Part shown: piece after piece, positions 49,451 to 60,101 of the stretch | Layout of the letters: the number at the start of each line of letters is the position of its first letter | Position numbering within the stretch: the stretch's first letter is position 1 | NCBI GenBank assembly: GCA_026260175.1 | Contig: JAKCWW010000233.1 | Coordinates: forward strand, 40,015 to 104,014 | Reading direction: 5' to 3' | DNA length: 64,000 nucleotides | Source: Reticulitermes lucifugus | Taxonomy: Eukaryota; Arthropoda; Insecta; Blattodea; Rhinotermitidae | The notes under the pieces: generated by a model | Database searches by the model: none | What the model was told of the DNA's origin: nothing | The model's input: the letters and a program-made list of their open reading frames with translations, nothing else | Program-made: the position numbers and the translations under genes

Positions 49451-50280
49451 CAGTAACTTAAGAATCTGCCTCAAGAAGTGAAATATTGACAAACATCATA
49501 TCTACATATCAAACCCAAACCCCGCATAGTAGAACACTGGAATTGGTTCCTGAGCCAGATGACAAACCTCTATAAAGTTGACATTGCATAAAGACATGGT
49601 GCAGTTAAAACATAGGGAAATATGCATGATACTGAATGCCACGACATGTACAGCTAGACAGTAAAGGTACTTGTAATCAGACTGCAACAGGAATTATTAC
49701 AAATAAAATTATAAATTTGGAAGCTGACAATTTTAATGAAGACGTCCCCTTATAATGCAAGTAAAGAAGGAATATCAAATTTAACTTTATACCTGAAAAG
49801 ACTTACATAGCAGTGTTCACTTAAAACTAGAACTCCAGTCTCAAAGAGCTCAGTGACAAGATAATGATCTGTGACCCAAAACCTCACTAGTTACCTGTCT
49901 CACAGCTCACATAAAAAGCTGTATCTTGCAATAAACTGGTAACAAAGCAATCTGGCATTCCATCATTAGGTAATCCAGAGACAAGCCAAAACATTACTGC
50001 ACACTACAAACATGAATCATTTTAACTTTCTTAACTAACTTTTGGTGCCAATTCTAAAAATTTGTATCCCACATACCACGAAAATAAACTCACTTTTTTT
50101 TGTGACCACCTATTAAAGCTTGTTCACTGTCATGAACTTCTAATACTATTACACACAATACACTCAAAATTACTCTCAAAATACAAACGTACATTCACAG
50201 TATTCATATATGAGGGAAAAATGTATTGTAAAGTTGCTACATAATAAGAACTGCCTTACCTTGCATCCCTTATGTGAATC

Positions 50281-50457
50281 TCACTGGACCTTCCAAAGTA
50301 TCACAGGTGCTATTAACAGTAGAGTACCAGCTGGACTGAAAGCAATACTGAATGCAATATTAATAGGTGCATCTGCTAGAAATCCATCAGTTGGATCTGG
50401 TTCATCTAGGCACTCAAATTCACAGCATCTCTGTCCTGCTCGAAACCTCTTGCAAAA
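50281..50457 (-). CDS. vWC protein, exon with C-terminal half of the domain and membrane span
   Basis: Acceptor is tgttttacag|. Reads [20 protein letters not shown], then [11 protein letters not shown] and the hydrophobic segment, ending TGA at 50283-50281. An alternative exon end at 50260 (GCAAG|gtaagg) lies in another frame. Confidence 0.6.
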   Translation of the reverse strand, partial: FCKRFRAGQRCCEFECLDEPDPTDGFLADAPINIAFSIAFSPAGTLLLIAPVILWKVQ

Positions 50458-53400
50458 CTGTAAAACATGGTTACATATGATGATAAGCAATCATAACTAA
50501 CTTTGCATCCAACTATATTAGTAGTTATACCATTCACTTTTGCAGGAACTAGATCAATAAAAATTATAAAGCATACATATAGAAAATCACATTTAATAAA
50601 CATGGCTATTGCTGTGAACTAATGGAAAGGGCCCATTAAAAATTCAGTGAGAACAATCTTACAGAAGGAAGTACATACACATCAACACCATCTGTCACAC
50701 AGTTAGAGTAACTACATCCTGTATGAGTGAATAAAATAAACTGTTAATGATAAACTGTCTCTTATTATACACAGTCTGTAGTTCATTTGGCCCATATCAT
50801 TGATTAGTATGCAGACCATTGTATGCAACAACAGACAGAGAAGCACTTCCTGCTATTCAAATTTGCCATCAATTGGGGTCCATGCCTTTTAGATCCTCCT
50901 GTATAAATTATGACTTAATTATCATCACATATTTCAAACTTACATGCTGTTAGTGTTGATCATTCTATAAAGCCCCTCATAATTGAACACAGTCAGTATA
51001 AGAGTATTAAAGTAATAAAAATTATAAGGATGTCATGTTACCATTTAAATGATTACAAAATGATAACCTCTAGTCATAACAAAATATGGTGCTGACATAT
51101 TAAGGAGACATGTGGAAATAGCTGTACAACTATCTTTCAAACACATAAGGAAGATGAGGTTAATGGAATCAACACACACATCGGCCTTGGCAATTAAGGT
51201 TCAGCTAGCCTGAGAAATTATTTTATGGCTCTTCTTAGTACCTACAGGCAAGTAATGGGATAGTACCATGAAGCAAGCCACAAACATCCTTGGATCCCTC
51301 CTGAGTGAATTATTCTACTGCATCTACATTTGACAGTATATAACTTTAAATATTAAAAACTGTATTGCAAAACCAAACAGTGCAACAAATAAACATATGG
51401 ATTAATTCTAAACTTCAAAGTTTCTGTAAACAGACAGCAGCATGATATTTCCTAACAGGTTATAACTGTCATGCCATCAATTAAAAATTATGAACAGTTG
51501 AGAGCAATTTGTACTTGTAAAGTTTCATTGCCTGAGTTGGCTGCCTCAAAAATTAGCTCGAACTTTACTTGGGCAGACCAGAACACAGTTACAGCAAATT
51601 AACAGCCTTCATCATGTCTGACATTAGATCAGATAACATAAATGCCTGTATTATGTAAGCTGTCCTTTAGCTGTCAAGGCTAACAGGAAGTTGTGGGACG
51701 TGCCATTTAGTGATATCTGCCTACTGAGAAGTGGTTCAGTGGATTACACACAAATTCTTGTACTGCCATTAACACTATACTGACAAAAACAGGTGATGCA
51801 ATTTACATAACCATGTCAAACTACACACAGCGACCCTTTATTTACTTCTTGTTCAATAAAATGTTACAATCTTGTATTTTTGTTATGAACAATTTAATAA
51901 TTCAATTCATTCAAGTTCCCGGATATTATTCAAAAACAACATTGAAAATTATTGTTCCTTTCAACAAATTTCAGTCCCAACAAGTAAGAAACTCTTTATG
52001 TTCCATTCAGAAGAACAGTTCTCAAGGTACAGCTCTTTCAATAACCAAAAGTAGGCTGATGGGGAAATTGCACTCTTTCAATACTATACAGCAGGCTGAT
52101 GTAGCAATAGCACTCTTTCAACACTACAAAGCAGGCTTCTGTAGCAATAGCACTTTTTCAACACAAAAAAGCAGGATGATGTAGTAATAACCCTCTTTCA
52201 ATACTATAAAGCAGGCCAATGCAGCAGTAGCACTTGCTAAACTTGTACTTACAACTGCCTCATCATGCAACTAAACTATCTCACCGGCCATTCGCACAAA
52301 TATTCCTCAGCGTCTTCTCCTGGCAATTTCTGACATAATGCATTGAAATGAACCACAATTTCCTCCTTCATAATCTTACTCTTTTTCAACACTACATAAC
52401 ATCTGCAGCCAAACACATTCATTAAATAACATAAAAATTAACCAATCCTTATTAAAAAAAACATTCAAAGTGAAGTGCTATACCATATTTTAAAGAAATG
52501 TGGAGTAACCCAAACAATCTGCTAGCAAAACTTCACCCTTTTAGGTCCTCTGATAAACAAATTTGTAAATCTCACATTAAAGTCTCACAATCCTAAAATT
52601 GATATACATAAATATAAATTGGTCTCAGACCCACAGCAAGACAAAAATATGTATTAAAATGTAATATGTGTGTCTGACTGTCTAATATCTGGTAATAAGG
52701 AAGAGTAATGTCTTCTGCCGTGTGTCAACACGTAATTTGGTAAAAGGGTACCTATATTTCAGAGTAACATGTTCCCTTCATCTTCAGAGAAGACAAAGCT
52801 CTTCAATCTGAAGATGCAGGCGGCAGATTCCTCCCAAGTGTTAGAACATATCTACCAAATTATGTGGCATCATACCCCAAAAGACAGTAATCTTCAGCTA
52901 CTGCCATGAGAATCTCACATCTTTCATCTGACACTAATGTTCATGACTATATACCTATCTTGTGTTGGACAAGCCATCGTTCATTAGTACCCACACCAAC
53001 CTCAATGCCCAAAGTTACATGGCTTTTCCACTACATCAGACAGCCACAAAGTACAATTTCATGGACGAACAGTTGTCTCACTTTCATTAAGTTTCTTCTG
53101 CTTTTCAAAAAGATAAAACCAACTATCATCTCAAGAAACATTTTCTAATTGTGTTCATTGCTCTCCTTCTAAATTTATCTTCATCTTGAAACAAAGATGT
53201 CTTCATACTATGGTCATTTCTCATGACACTTTTAGGAGGAACTATTTTTAGCACCAAGTACACTAGTACCCATTACCCCGAACATGCAACCAGGTGGCTC
53301 AAGAGATTACAGTAAAATATGCACACAATCATTAATTTATTTGCTGACAGCCAGGTATGACTTTGGTCTGATAAAGCACAAAATGCACATATAAATTTTA

Positions 53401-55958
53401 ATCATAATACTATACGTGCTAAAGTAATTTTCAAGACAGATCAATGCAAATTTTCACGCAAGTCTGTGTGAAGTAGAAGCTAAACAATTTTGTGCATATT
53501 TACAGATAGACATGATGAAACAGGAAGATGTCTGCAAATAACATTTAAAGAAGAAAGCTGTACATTCAAATTCCTCATTTAATGTGGCTGCTTTTGTTGC
53601 AATATAGAGAACAAAGGTGAAATGGTCATTCACTTTTTCCACAGCATCACTGATGTTCTACATGCAAAACTGGTTCCAAAGATGCCTAAAATCAACCCTC
53701 TCCACCACATGTCATACTAAATTTTAAAACAAAACAGGTTTATCTAAATTTGATTTCAGGCTTCCGCCGCGATGTTGATGCAATCTGTGGTCTTTTGGCC
53801 GTGTAATTACCCAAAAGACCACAGATTACATTAGGTTTATCTAAATGTCTGTGACAATTGAGGATTTATTTTACCAACTTATGCACAATATTACAATAGT
53901 GTCATTTACCCCTATACGTATTTCGGCTTATTTTTAGCCATCCTCAGGGGTTCATAGAAATACAGCATAGACTATACATCCATTGTACAGGTAGTTACAT
54001 CCATGTGAGTAAACCAATAAAATATTACTCCGTGGTTTCCAAATGTTCCACTTTGAGCTCTTAAAATATATGTACATTAAGATATTAAAATTTCGTTAAA
54101 ATTGTTACATATTTTAAAAGTTTCAGGAAATTAATGGCAGACTTGTCTTGTATCGCTTCAGTATCGCGGTGATGCAGTAGGTTTCTGTAGAGATATTAGT
54201 TATAATTAGTATCATATTACCCACCTCCAATTCAAGTATTATTTATAATGGAGTATGGATTTTATGGCGAGACATACCTGTATTATGTAGCGCATGTTAC
54301 ACCTTGTCTGCTGTGTCCGGTGGTTTTGTGGTGACTGGTGTTGATTTTTCTCTGTACCTAGGTCGTGTTTGTAGGCGCAGAGATATGCGCATGCGTGTGT
54401 TGAGTAGTGGGTGTTATGATCTTAAATAAGATGTTTTTCTCCCCTGGTTGCTGTTCCTTGAGCATTGTTCCATTTTGAAAATATTGATGTATATAGAAGT
54501 TTTCTAAAATGTTCATATGCCATCCTTTTCTGCATGTTTTTATTAGTGTCATTGTAGACTGTATTGGGCCATGTTCATGTTTGTTATTAAGGATGTGCTT
54601 GGCGTAAGCAGATTTTGGATCGTTGGTTTTTATGTATCTACAGTGTTCTATATAACGTGTTTTGAGGTTCGTCCAGTCTGGCCAATATATTGCATATTAC
54701 AACTATTGCAGCACAGACTATATATACCACTGTTTTCATATATATCTGGTTTCCTATCATGTGCCTTTAGTATGTTTTGTGTTGTGTTTCTAACTTGGTA
54801 TGTGATTTGTAGATTGGTGTTTCTGAATATATTGGTTAGTTTTCGTATTATGGGGTTATGGTATTCAAATATTGCCCACTTTTTGTTTTGCTTTGTCTGT
54901 GGGTTGTTTTGTGTTTTGTTTGCAATCTTGTTTTTGATCTGTTTGTTTAGTTTTTCAATGATGTTTGTGGGATACCCACAAAACCACCGGACAGAGCAGA
55001 CAAGGCATAACACGCGCTACATAATACAGAAACCTACTGCATCACCGCAATACTGAAGCGATACAAGACCAGTCTGCCATTAATTTCCTGAAACTTTTAA
55101 AATATGTAACAATTTTAACGAAATTTTAATATCTTAATGTACATATATTTTAAGAGCTCAAAGTGGAACTTTTGGAAACCACAGAGTAATATTTTATTGG
55201 TTTACTCACATGGATGTAACTACCTATACAATGGATGTATAGTCTATGCTATATTTCTATGACCCCCTGAGGATGGCTAAAAATAAGCCGAAATACGTAT
55301 AGGGGTAAATGACACTATTGTAATATTGTGCATAAGTTGGTAAAATAAACCCTCAAAGGCAGACAATATATGCGGGAAAACGAAGGTAATGGGAACGATG
55401 CAATTAGGTTCCACTGTATATATATATATCTTAACGCCTAACAGGACACAGTTATGCCCATTACAATGCAATAACTTCTGTCCAAAACTGAGCTTTTGAA
55501 ATTTCAGGCCACCAATATTTCAAAACTATCACACTTGACGTGCTAAAAATTGGTATACATACTTATATCAATGACATCTAATAACTGAAATTTTCCTTGA
55601 AATTGAGGTCAGGTTGTGAGCTGCAGTGATTTAGCTAATTATGCTTGAGTTTTTTATCATTAAGATCTATTCACATTTTCTCTGTACATGCAGGCAGACA
55701 GACATGGTGAAGGTAACAGGTGCATGTTTGCAACTGCGCCATTCACTGAGTATAGTGTGTATGTGAATAATAGGAGTAGAATGATATGTTTATGATTTCT
55801 GTAGCTCACATAGGGTGGATCACAGTAGATAGCCTTACACCACAAAGGCTCACTATGGTAACACACACACAATGAACAAACGCTGGGACCTGGGACGTAC
55901 AGGAGTCCATGGCTAATTGTATTGCCTTGGAAGTCTGTGCAGTCTTCTTCAAGAGCAT
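50281..55958 (-). CDS. vWC-domain single-pass membrane protein, partial (DGCR2-like vWC module)
   Basis: Two exons, 55958-55810 (149 bp) and 50457-50281, join in phase 0 across a 5.35 kb intron. Together they encode one complete vWC domain with ten cysteines: CTDFQG...SVCSLCVC...WCKAIYC...[18 protein letters not shown]. After it come an acidic spacer and a hydrophobic stretch of about 24 residues ([20 protein letters not shown]...ILW), then the stop after KVQ. The cysteine spacing and the CLD ending recall the vWC domain just before the membrane span of DGCR2/IDD. I cannot confirm orthology. The first coding exon (signal peptide, must leave one base) was not found. A strong donor just past the stop, with a readable frame up to it, makes the C-terminus uncertain. 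The intron hosts the PLE at 53847-55364. Confidence 0.62.
52030..52230 (+). repeat. 40 bp tandem repeat, about 4.5 units
   Basis: Unit GCACTCTTTCAATACTAT...GCAGGCTGATGTAGCAATA. A partial diverged unit recurs near 52377-52410. Confidence 0.85.
52760..52895 (+). repeat. LINE-tail-like repeat, copy 2
   Basis: Reads [20 protein letters not shown] then YVASYPKRQ and a stop; companion of 49105-49275. Confidence 0.4.
53757..53825. repeat. Hairpin repeat next to the PLE
   Basis: TTTCAGGCTTCCGCCGCGATG, then perfect arms AATCTGTGGTCTTTTGG / CCAAAAGACCACAGATT around an 11-base loop. Confidence 0.6.
53909..53950 (-). ncRNA. Hammerhead ribozyme motif in left PLE arm
   Basis: The minus strand has CCCC, CTGAGGA, stem II GGCT/AGCC, GAAA, stem III TACGTA, TA, GGGG. 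The full core is present, with short palindromic stem III. Confidence 0.78.
55264..55305 (+). ncRNA. Hammerhead ribozyme motif in right PLE arm
   Basis: Plus-strand mirror of 53909-53950 with the same core and stems (CTGAGGA, GGCT/AGCC, GAAA, TACGTA, GGGG). Confidence 0.78.
55810..55958 (-). CDS. vWC protein, exon with N-terminal half of the domain
   Basis: Acceptor is tatgttggcag| and donor TAT|gtgagc. The frame encodes [20 protein letters not shown] then [20 protein letters not shown] and KAIYCDPPY. The entry phase needs one base from an upstream exon. Confidence 0.66.
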
Positions 55959-56084
55959 CTGCCAACATACCACAACCACAAAACACACTATTTACCACAA
56001 ACTACTTTATAGATATTTTCAGGCCTTCATTCTGCATTGTGACACCATGTAGTCAGTATCCCTAAAACATGGTGTCACAACCAC

Positions 56085-56127
56085 ACATAGTCTAGTCACT
56101 ATATTGACTAGGCTATCCCGGCTCACG
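56085..56127 (-). mobile_element. SINE family A, head-only fragment
   Basis: GAGCCGGGATAGCCTAGTC on the minus strand equals the family A 5' head; the body is missing. Confidence 0.5.
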
Positions 56128-56261
56128 AAGACTGACAGGAAAATTAATAACACCGAACTCAATTCAAGTGTTAAAAATGTGTAATCCTATAAGTCACACA
56201 AAACTATTAAAGAAGAGAGAGTTGCTGGTAAGAAATATCTTAAAAATTCCCTCATCATCCA

Positions 56262-56499
56262 GAGCGTTTTATTTAACGATGCTGTAAGTTACTAAGATTA
56301 CATAATGTCGGTGTTAAATGAAGTGCGAGTACGAAGCTTTGGAGGAAAGACAATGACAGGAGACAACAGAAATGCGCCAAGAAAAACACAAACCAGTGCC
56401 ACTTACTCCACCACAAATCCCACATGGAAGCCTTCGACCGAATCCGGGTCTCCGCAGTAAGTGGCCGGAAACTGACCGCTTGAACAATGGCACGGCTTT
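56262..56499 (-). mobile_element. SINE family B copy
   Basis: Tail ATTTAACGATGCTGTAAG... near 56270 and head with GGTTTCC-like A box and GACCCGGATTCGGTC near 56450. Flanks share only TCATCCA. Confidence 0.6.
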
Positions 56500-56779
56500 C
56501 ATCCAAATTCTACCACCAAACAGTCGCTTAACGTTACGATGACATATATTTTTATCAAACGATTGCATCGTACTTTCTACTGACGATGAGACTCACCTGC
56601 TTGGGCATCTGCCCTAGCCCCTAACCACTTGCTATTGCTACATCCCACATCGCATAAATACCACACATACACATACAATCTTAACTGTTTACGCTACTAT
56701 ATACTTTTCACAACCGTACTCACCTAAGTAACCAACCAAAACTGAAATATTCAGCAAGAACAATTTTAAAGTGGACATA

Positions 56780-57020
56780 TTTACAGTCGAACCTCTACAT
56801 TGACATCTTCTTCTACATCTGGCATTCAAACACGATCAATACGTCACCACGTGGCCGACGCCTGCGAGAAATAATCGTCGCACTGCGTACAATCGAACTA
56901 CAACACACGAGAGCCCGCAGCAGCGGCGCCACTTGCTTGTATTGTAGTTGCGGTATTCGTGTGCTTGCATGACCTTCGTTGGCGGTGGGCTTGCACCGTG
57001 CCACGGATCACTCATGGGCC
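56780..57020. promoter_or_regulatory. CpG-rich stretch, possible promoter or first exon of the vWC gene
   Basis: This tract is markedly richer in CG dinucleotides than its neighbours and lies upstream of the minus-strand vWC exons. A minus-strand ORF crosses it, but I find no convincing signal-peptide exon with the required phase. It begins with a Tigger-type end (TACAGTCGAACCTC near 56785). Confidence 0.3.
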
Positions 57021-57189
57021 ACGCAGAATCTGAGACGAAAATATTTGTGGTTATGTTTGAACCGAATGGATAGAATTCTGTCAGCATTAATGAACGTTCT
57101 GTACTACAAATTTCAACAGCACCTGTTAATTATTGATCATTGTTTTGTATACTGTTAATTACAATTTTTTACGTCGTGGAACAGGTTAA

Positions 57190-57420
57190 AATTGTTCCTC
57201 AGCCAGTTTATGCAACCGAATGGCCCATTAGCATGTTCGCAAGAACACGCCACTCCTCCCTATCTTGAGCCACATTAATTACGTACACACACCCTGCCAA
57301 CATTTTTTCTTGAAGTTCCATTGTAATATCCTCCATCCACACCTAGGTCTTCCCCGCGTCTTCTTGCAATTTTCCCCACCAAAGCCCTGTCTGCATCCCT
57401 TCTTCCACTTACACAAAGTT
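57190..57420 (-). mobile_element. LINE 3' end fragment
   Basis: Minus strand reads RRRGRPRCGWRILQWNFKKK and ALVxx-like VLANMLMG; same family as 33290-33570. Confidence 0.6.
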
Positions 57421-57597
57421 TTCAGGGAAACAGTACTCGGAAGCGATTTCAACGATTATGGAAATATGATAAGATTATACATTGTTGTTGGACATTCGAA
57501 AAAAGGGACACCTTGGGCAAGTGATTTTGATTGACTATAGTCACTGATTGTGCTATGTATTGTAAAAATGTAGATTGTAACTTTTGATGGGACCGGT

Positions 57598-57708
57598 ATT
57601 TGAGATTGTTCTATGAACCTCGCGTAGTGTAACCAAATATTCAATCTAAAGGAGAACCTGCATTTGAGATTGTACTGTGAACCTCGCTCAGTGTAACAAA
57701 ATAATCAA
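57598..57708 (+). repeat. Direct duplication of about 47 bp
   Basis: ATTTGAGATTGTTCTATGAA... at 57598 recurs diverged at 57662 (ATTTGAGATTGTACTGTGAA...). Confidence 0.65.
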
Positions 57709-58159
57709 AGTACTGGTCTCTGTGCGGGATCTATATGGCAACGTACTGAAGAGACTTCAACCTTCATAGCACTCAATTAGGGCAACTCGCTGCTCTCTGC
57801 CAGCTTAACTAGATCTGAACTTGTGTGTATTCTCACATTTTTTTTCTTCGTACGTTCTCTGGACAACAACCTTCGAAGGTAGGGGACTTGCGTCAGCCCC
57901 AGAAGAAAGCGTTGCAAACGCCGGTACCTTGTTCTCAGCAGTATAATTCTATCAACAATAAAGCCCCATACTCATATTGGAGTTTTTGACCAAGAACAAC
58001 CCCAAACTCCCTCACCTACCACTCACCAAGGTTTGGGGATACAACAGTGTGTTTGCATGTAAGATCAATTTATGGCCCCCGTGTAGAACAGCTTTTCTGT
58101 AATCTCTCTTATGTACCAGAGACACATAATCTCAGGTTCTAAGTCACACGGAGTACTAA

Positions 58160-58280
58160 GTTTTACATGGGGGCACCTAATATTTGGGGGTCCTCAGCAT
58201 GGAACTTGCTTCATGTCAACCTTCTGGTAGCTAAAAGTTTGAAGTGGCTCCTACATTTTTGACAAATTTGTAGACTCGTT
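58160..58280. mobile_element. hAT-type MITE family H, copy 4 (decayed)
   Basis: GGCACCTAATATTTGGGGGT, CCTCAGCATGGAACTTGC and TTTGAAGTGGCTCC match copy 3. The ends are decayed. Confidence 0.5.
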
Positions 58281-60033
58281 TTACACAATTCTACAGGGTT
58301 AGGTCTGCGGCCACTATTAAACAGGTGAATAACGTGGCACGTCTGGAGTCAGTAGTATGGCCAATCAAAGAGAGCGTCTATGCGTTCACCCTCACACAGA
58401 CATACAGAGGGCATTATTTTGCCAGTAACGTGTACAGAGGGAGATTGTCGTTCCTGCATGAACGGGTTAGAAAGAACAATGCAGCGAGCGGACTCCTGAG
58501 ATCCGGGTATCCGCTCCGCGAACGCGTCGTTCACTTGGAACCGGACGGGTTTGAATCGTCCCGTCGCCTACTTCACTTTTCATAATGTGTGGTACGAAAT
58601 ATCAATTCGTCCACTTAAAGCCGTTTGTTTATCTTCGTCAAAATGCAAATCAGCAACTATCCTTTTTGTAGATTTTTCAAACAATTCGAATTATGAATTC
58701 CAATATTGTCCCACAATAAGATACTGAAAACCACAAAAAAAATGGGCACATCCGCAAAACCAATGATACGAACTTCTGACATGTTATGGTGATGTTTCAC
58801 CACGTGGGAAAGTTACGTATATTGGTAATCGGCGTTGAAGCTGTTTACGGTTTACAAAATTAATTAATACACAGCAAACAAATTTTCTTCTCAGAAATAT
58901 TTAGACGTAGTGGAAGGAGAGTTAGACACACGTAAACAAAATTCGTACTTGAATTAAGATATATCGTTGGCAGAATTATTGAACTCAAAATGTACGATCT
59001 ATTTAATATTGAGCGAAAGTATTTACTTTTCGATCAACAAGAAAGAAAAAATGTGCTTTACCTTTGAATATACAAACTCAAACTTGACGTGATTACCGTT
59101 TCATTGTAGGGCCAAAATCTGTATTATCAGCCTTCTAATACAACTTTTTGTAAATAAATTTGAACTAAGACCATGACTTAGTATTCAATATAAAATTTAT
59201 AAGACCATGACATTTATAGTCTTTGTTTACGCCAAGTTGTTAATTCTTTATTCATCCCATTATTCACAATAGTGGCATTGGGTAAGTCCATAATATCTTA
59301 TGAATCAATAAAAATAGCTATACTAAATACATTGTGGTTACAGATAGTTTGAATATAACAATGTATATACCATATATATGTCAGAACGACTACAACATTA
59401 AAAGTCAGACAATATACTATTATGTACATTTTACAAGAAATTCCGGTACAACTTAAGCTACACTAAGTCACATAAAATAATGATAAAATAAGATACTTAT
59501 AAAATACCTACAAAAGTTTCTCAATTAGTAATTCTAAAAACCATTAAAATTATAATATTCTTGAAGAGAATAAAAATATATTCTGTAAAAGTATCAATTT
59601 GAAGCTTTTATAATTATCTACCATTTTTATTCTATCTGTCGAGTTATTAAACAATCTGATACCCATATTTATCACACTTTTTTAATATTGTGTTGTATTG
59701 CAACTTTGAACATGTAAGTCACACTTACTCCTTGTATTATGATTGTGAATATCACAATTATTATTGAGATACTTTTTATTCTTATTTATAAAACTTCTAA
59801 AATATAGAGTGATGGCGTTGTTAAAATTTTAAAATCCTTAAAAATCTGTCTACATGATTCATATTTCTTGACTCCAGCAATAAGTCTGATGACTTTCTTT
59901 TGCATACGAAAACCTTACTGCTATCACAGTCAGTCCCCCAGAATGCAATACCGTATTTCATACGAGTCTGAAAATTAGTTGGTTGAAGATAATGGCGATT
60001 GTTTAAACTTCGTTCAAAATACCGGACAATATA

Positions 60034-60047
60034 GTTACCATGGTAAC
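60034..60047. promoter_or_regulatory. RFX X-box upstream of KATNAL2
   Basis: GTTACCATGGTAAC fits the X-box consensus GTNRCC-N(0-3)-RGYAAC exactly, as a perfect palindrome, 55 bp before the KATNAL2 ATG. RFX factors bind such sites close to the start codons of ciliary genes in worms and flies. The site also contains an ATG opening a nine-codon upstream frame (60040-60069) if transcribed. Confidence 0.7.
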
Positions 60048-60101
60048 CAAGACCAACCTCAAGAAGTGATTAAACAAGATTGTCATCAATGGAAATTGAC
60101 T

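Larger units (their letters stand above)
36716..50253. other. Intergenic repeat-rich tract
   Basis: No host coding exon recognised on either strand. It contains SINE, LINE, hAT-like and piggyBac-like MITE copies, a foldback hammerhead unit and a 68 bp perfect palindrome, each listed separately. The remainder is AT-rich sequence with (TA)n at 36944-36963. Confidence 0.55.
53847..55364 (-). mobile_element. Penelope-like element remnant with inverted end repeats
   Basis: End repeats of about 330-400 bp in inverted order: 53847-54335 (carrying an extra segment of roughly 90 bp) and 54960-55364. The minus-strand middle encodes the C-terminal part of a PLE protein: the segment before the endonuclease ([20 protein letters not shown]) and the start of the GIY-YIG endonuclease ([19 protein letters not shown]). 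The reverse transcriptase is absent; the copy is broken and 5'-truncated, with several disruptions. Arms still match closely, so age is moderate. Both arms contain a hammerhead motif. It lies inside the vWC gene intron. Confidence 0.78.
57021..60033. other. Interval between the vWC gene and KATNAL2
   Basis: Contains a LINE 3' fragment, a direct duplication (57598-57708) and a decayed hAT-type MITE (58160-58280). The plus-strand ORF 58325-58585 has no recognised product. The rest, 58600-59970, is AT-rich with nothing I can name. Confidence 0.5.

Noticed and set aside
52318-52405. Possible minus-strand exon reading [20 protein letters not shown] with a gtgaga donor
   Set aside because: It would insert about 30 residues inside the vWC domain, lacks a good acceptor, overlaps tandem-repeat sequence and resembles a LINE-derived tail.
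52745-52830. CTGAAGATGAAGGG...CTGAAATA as another hammerhead
   Set aside because: No stem II pairing; it belongs to the LINE-tail-like repeat.
56593-56660. Candidate first exon of the vWC gene ending ATGCCCAAGCAG|gtgagt
   Set aside because: The donor is excellent, but the ATG frame ends in phase 0 while the next exon needs one leftover base; the in-phase frame has no ATG.
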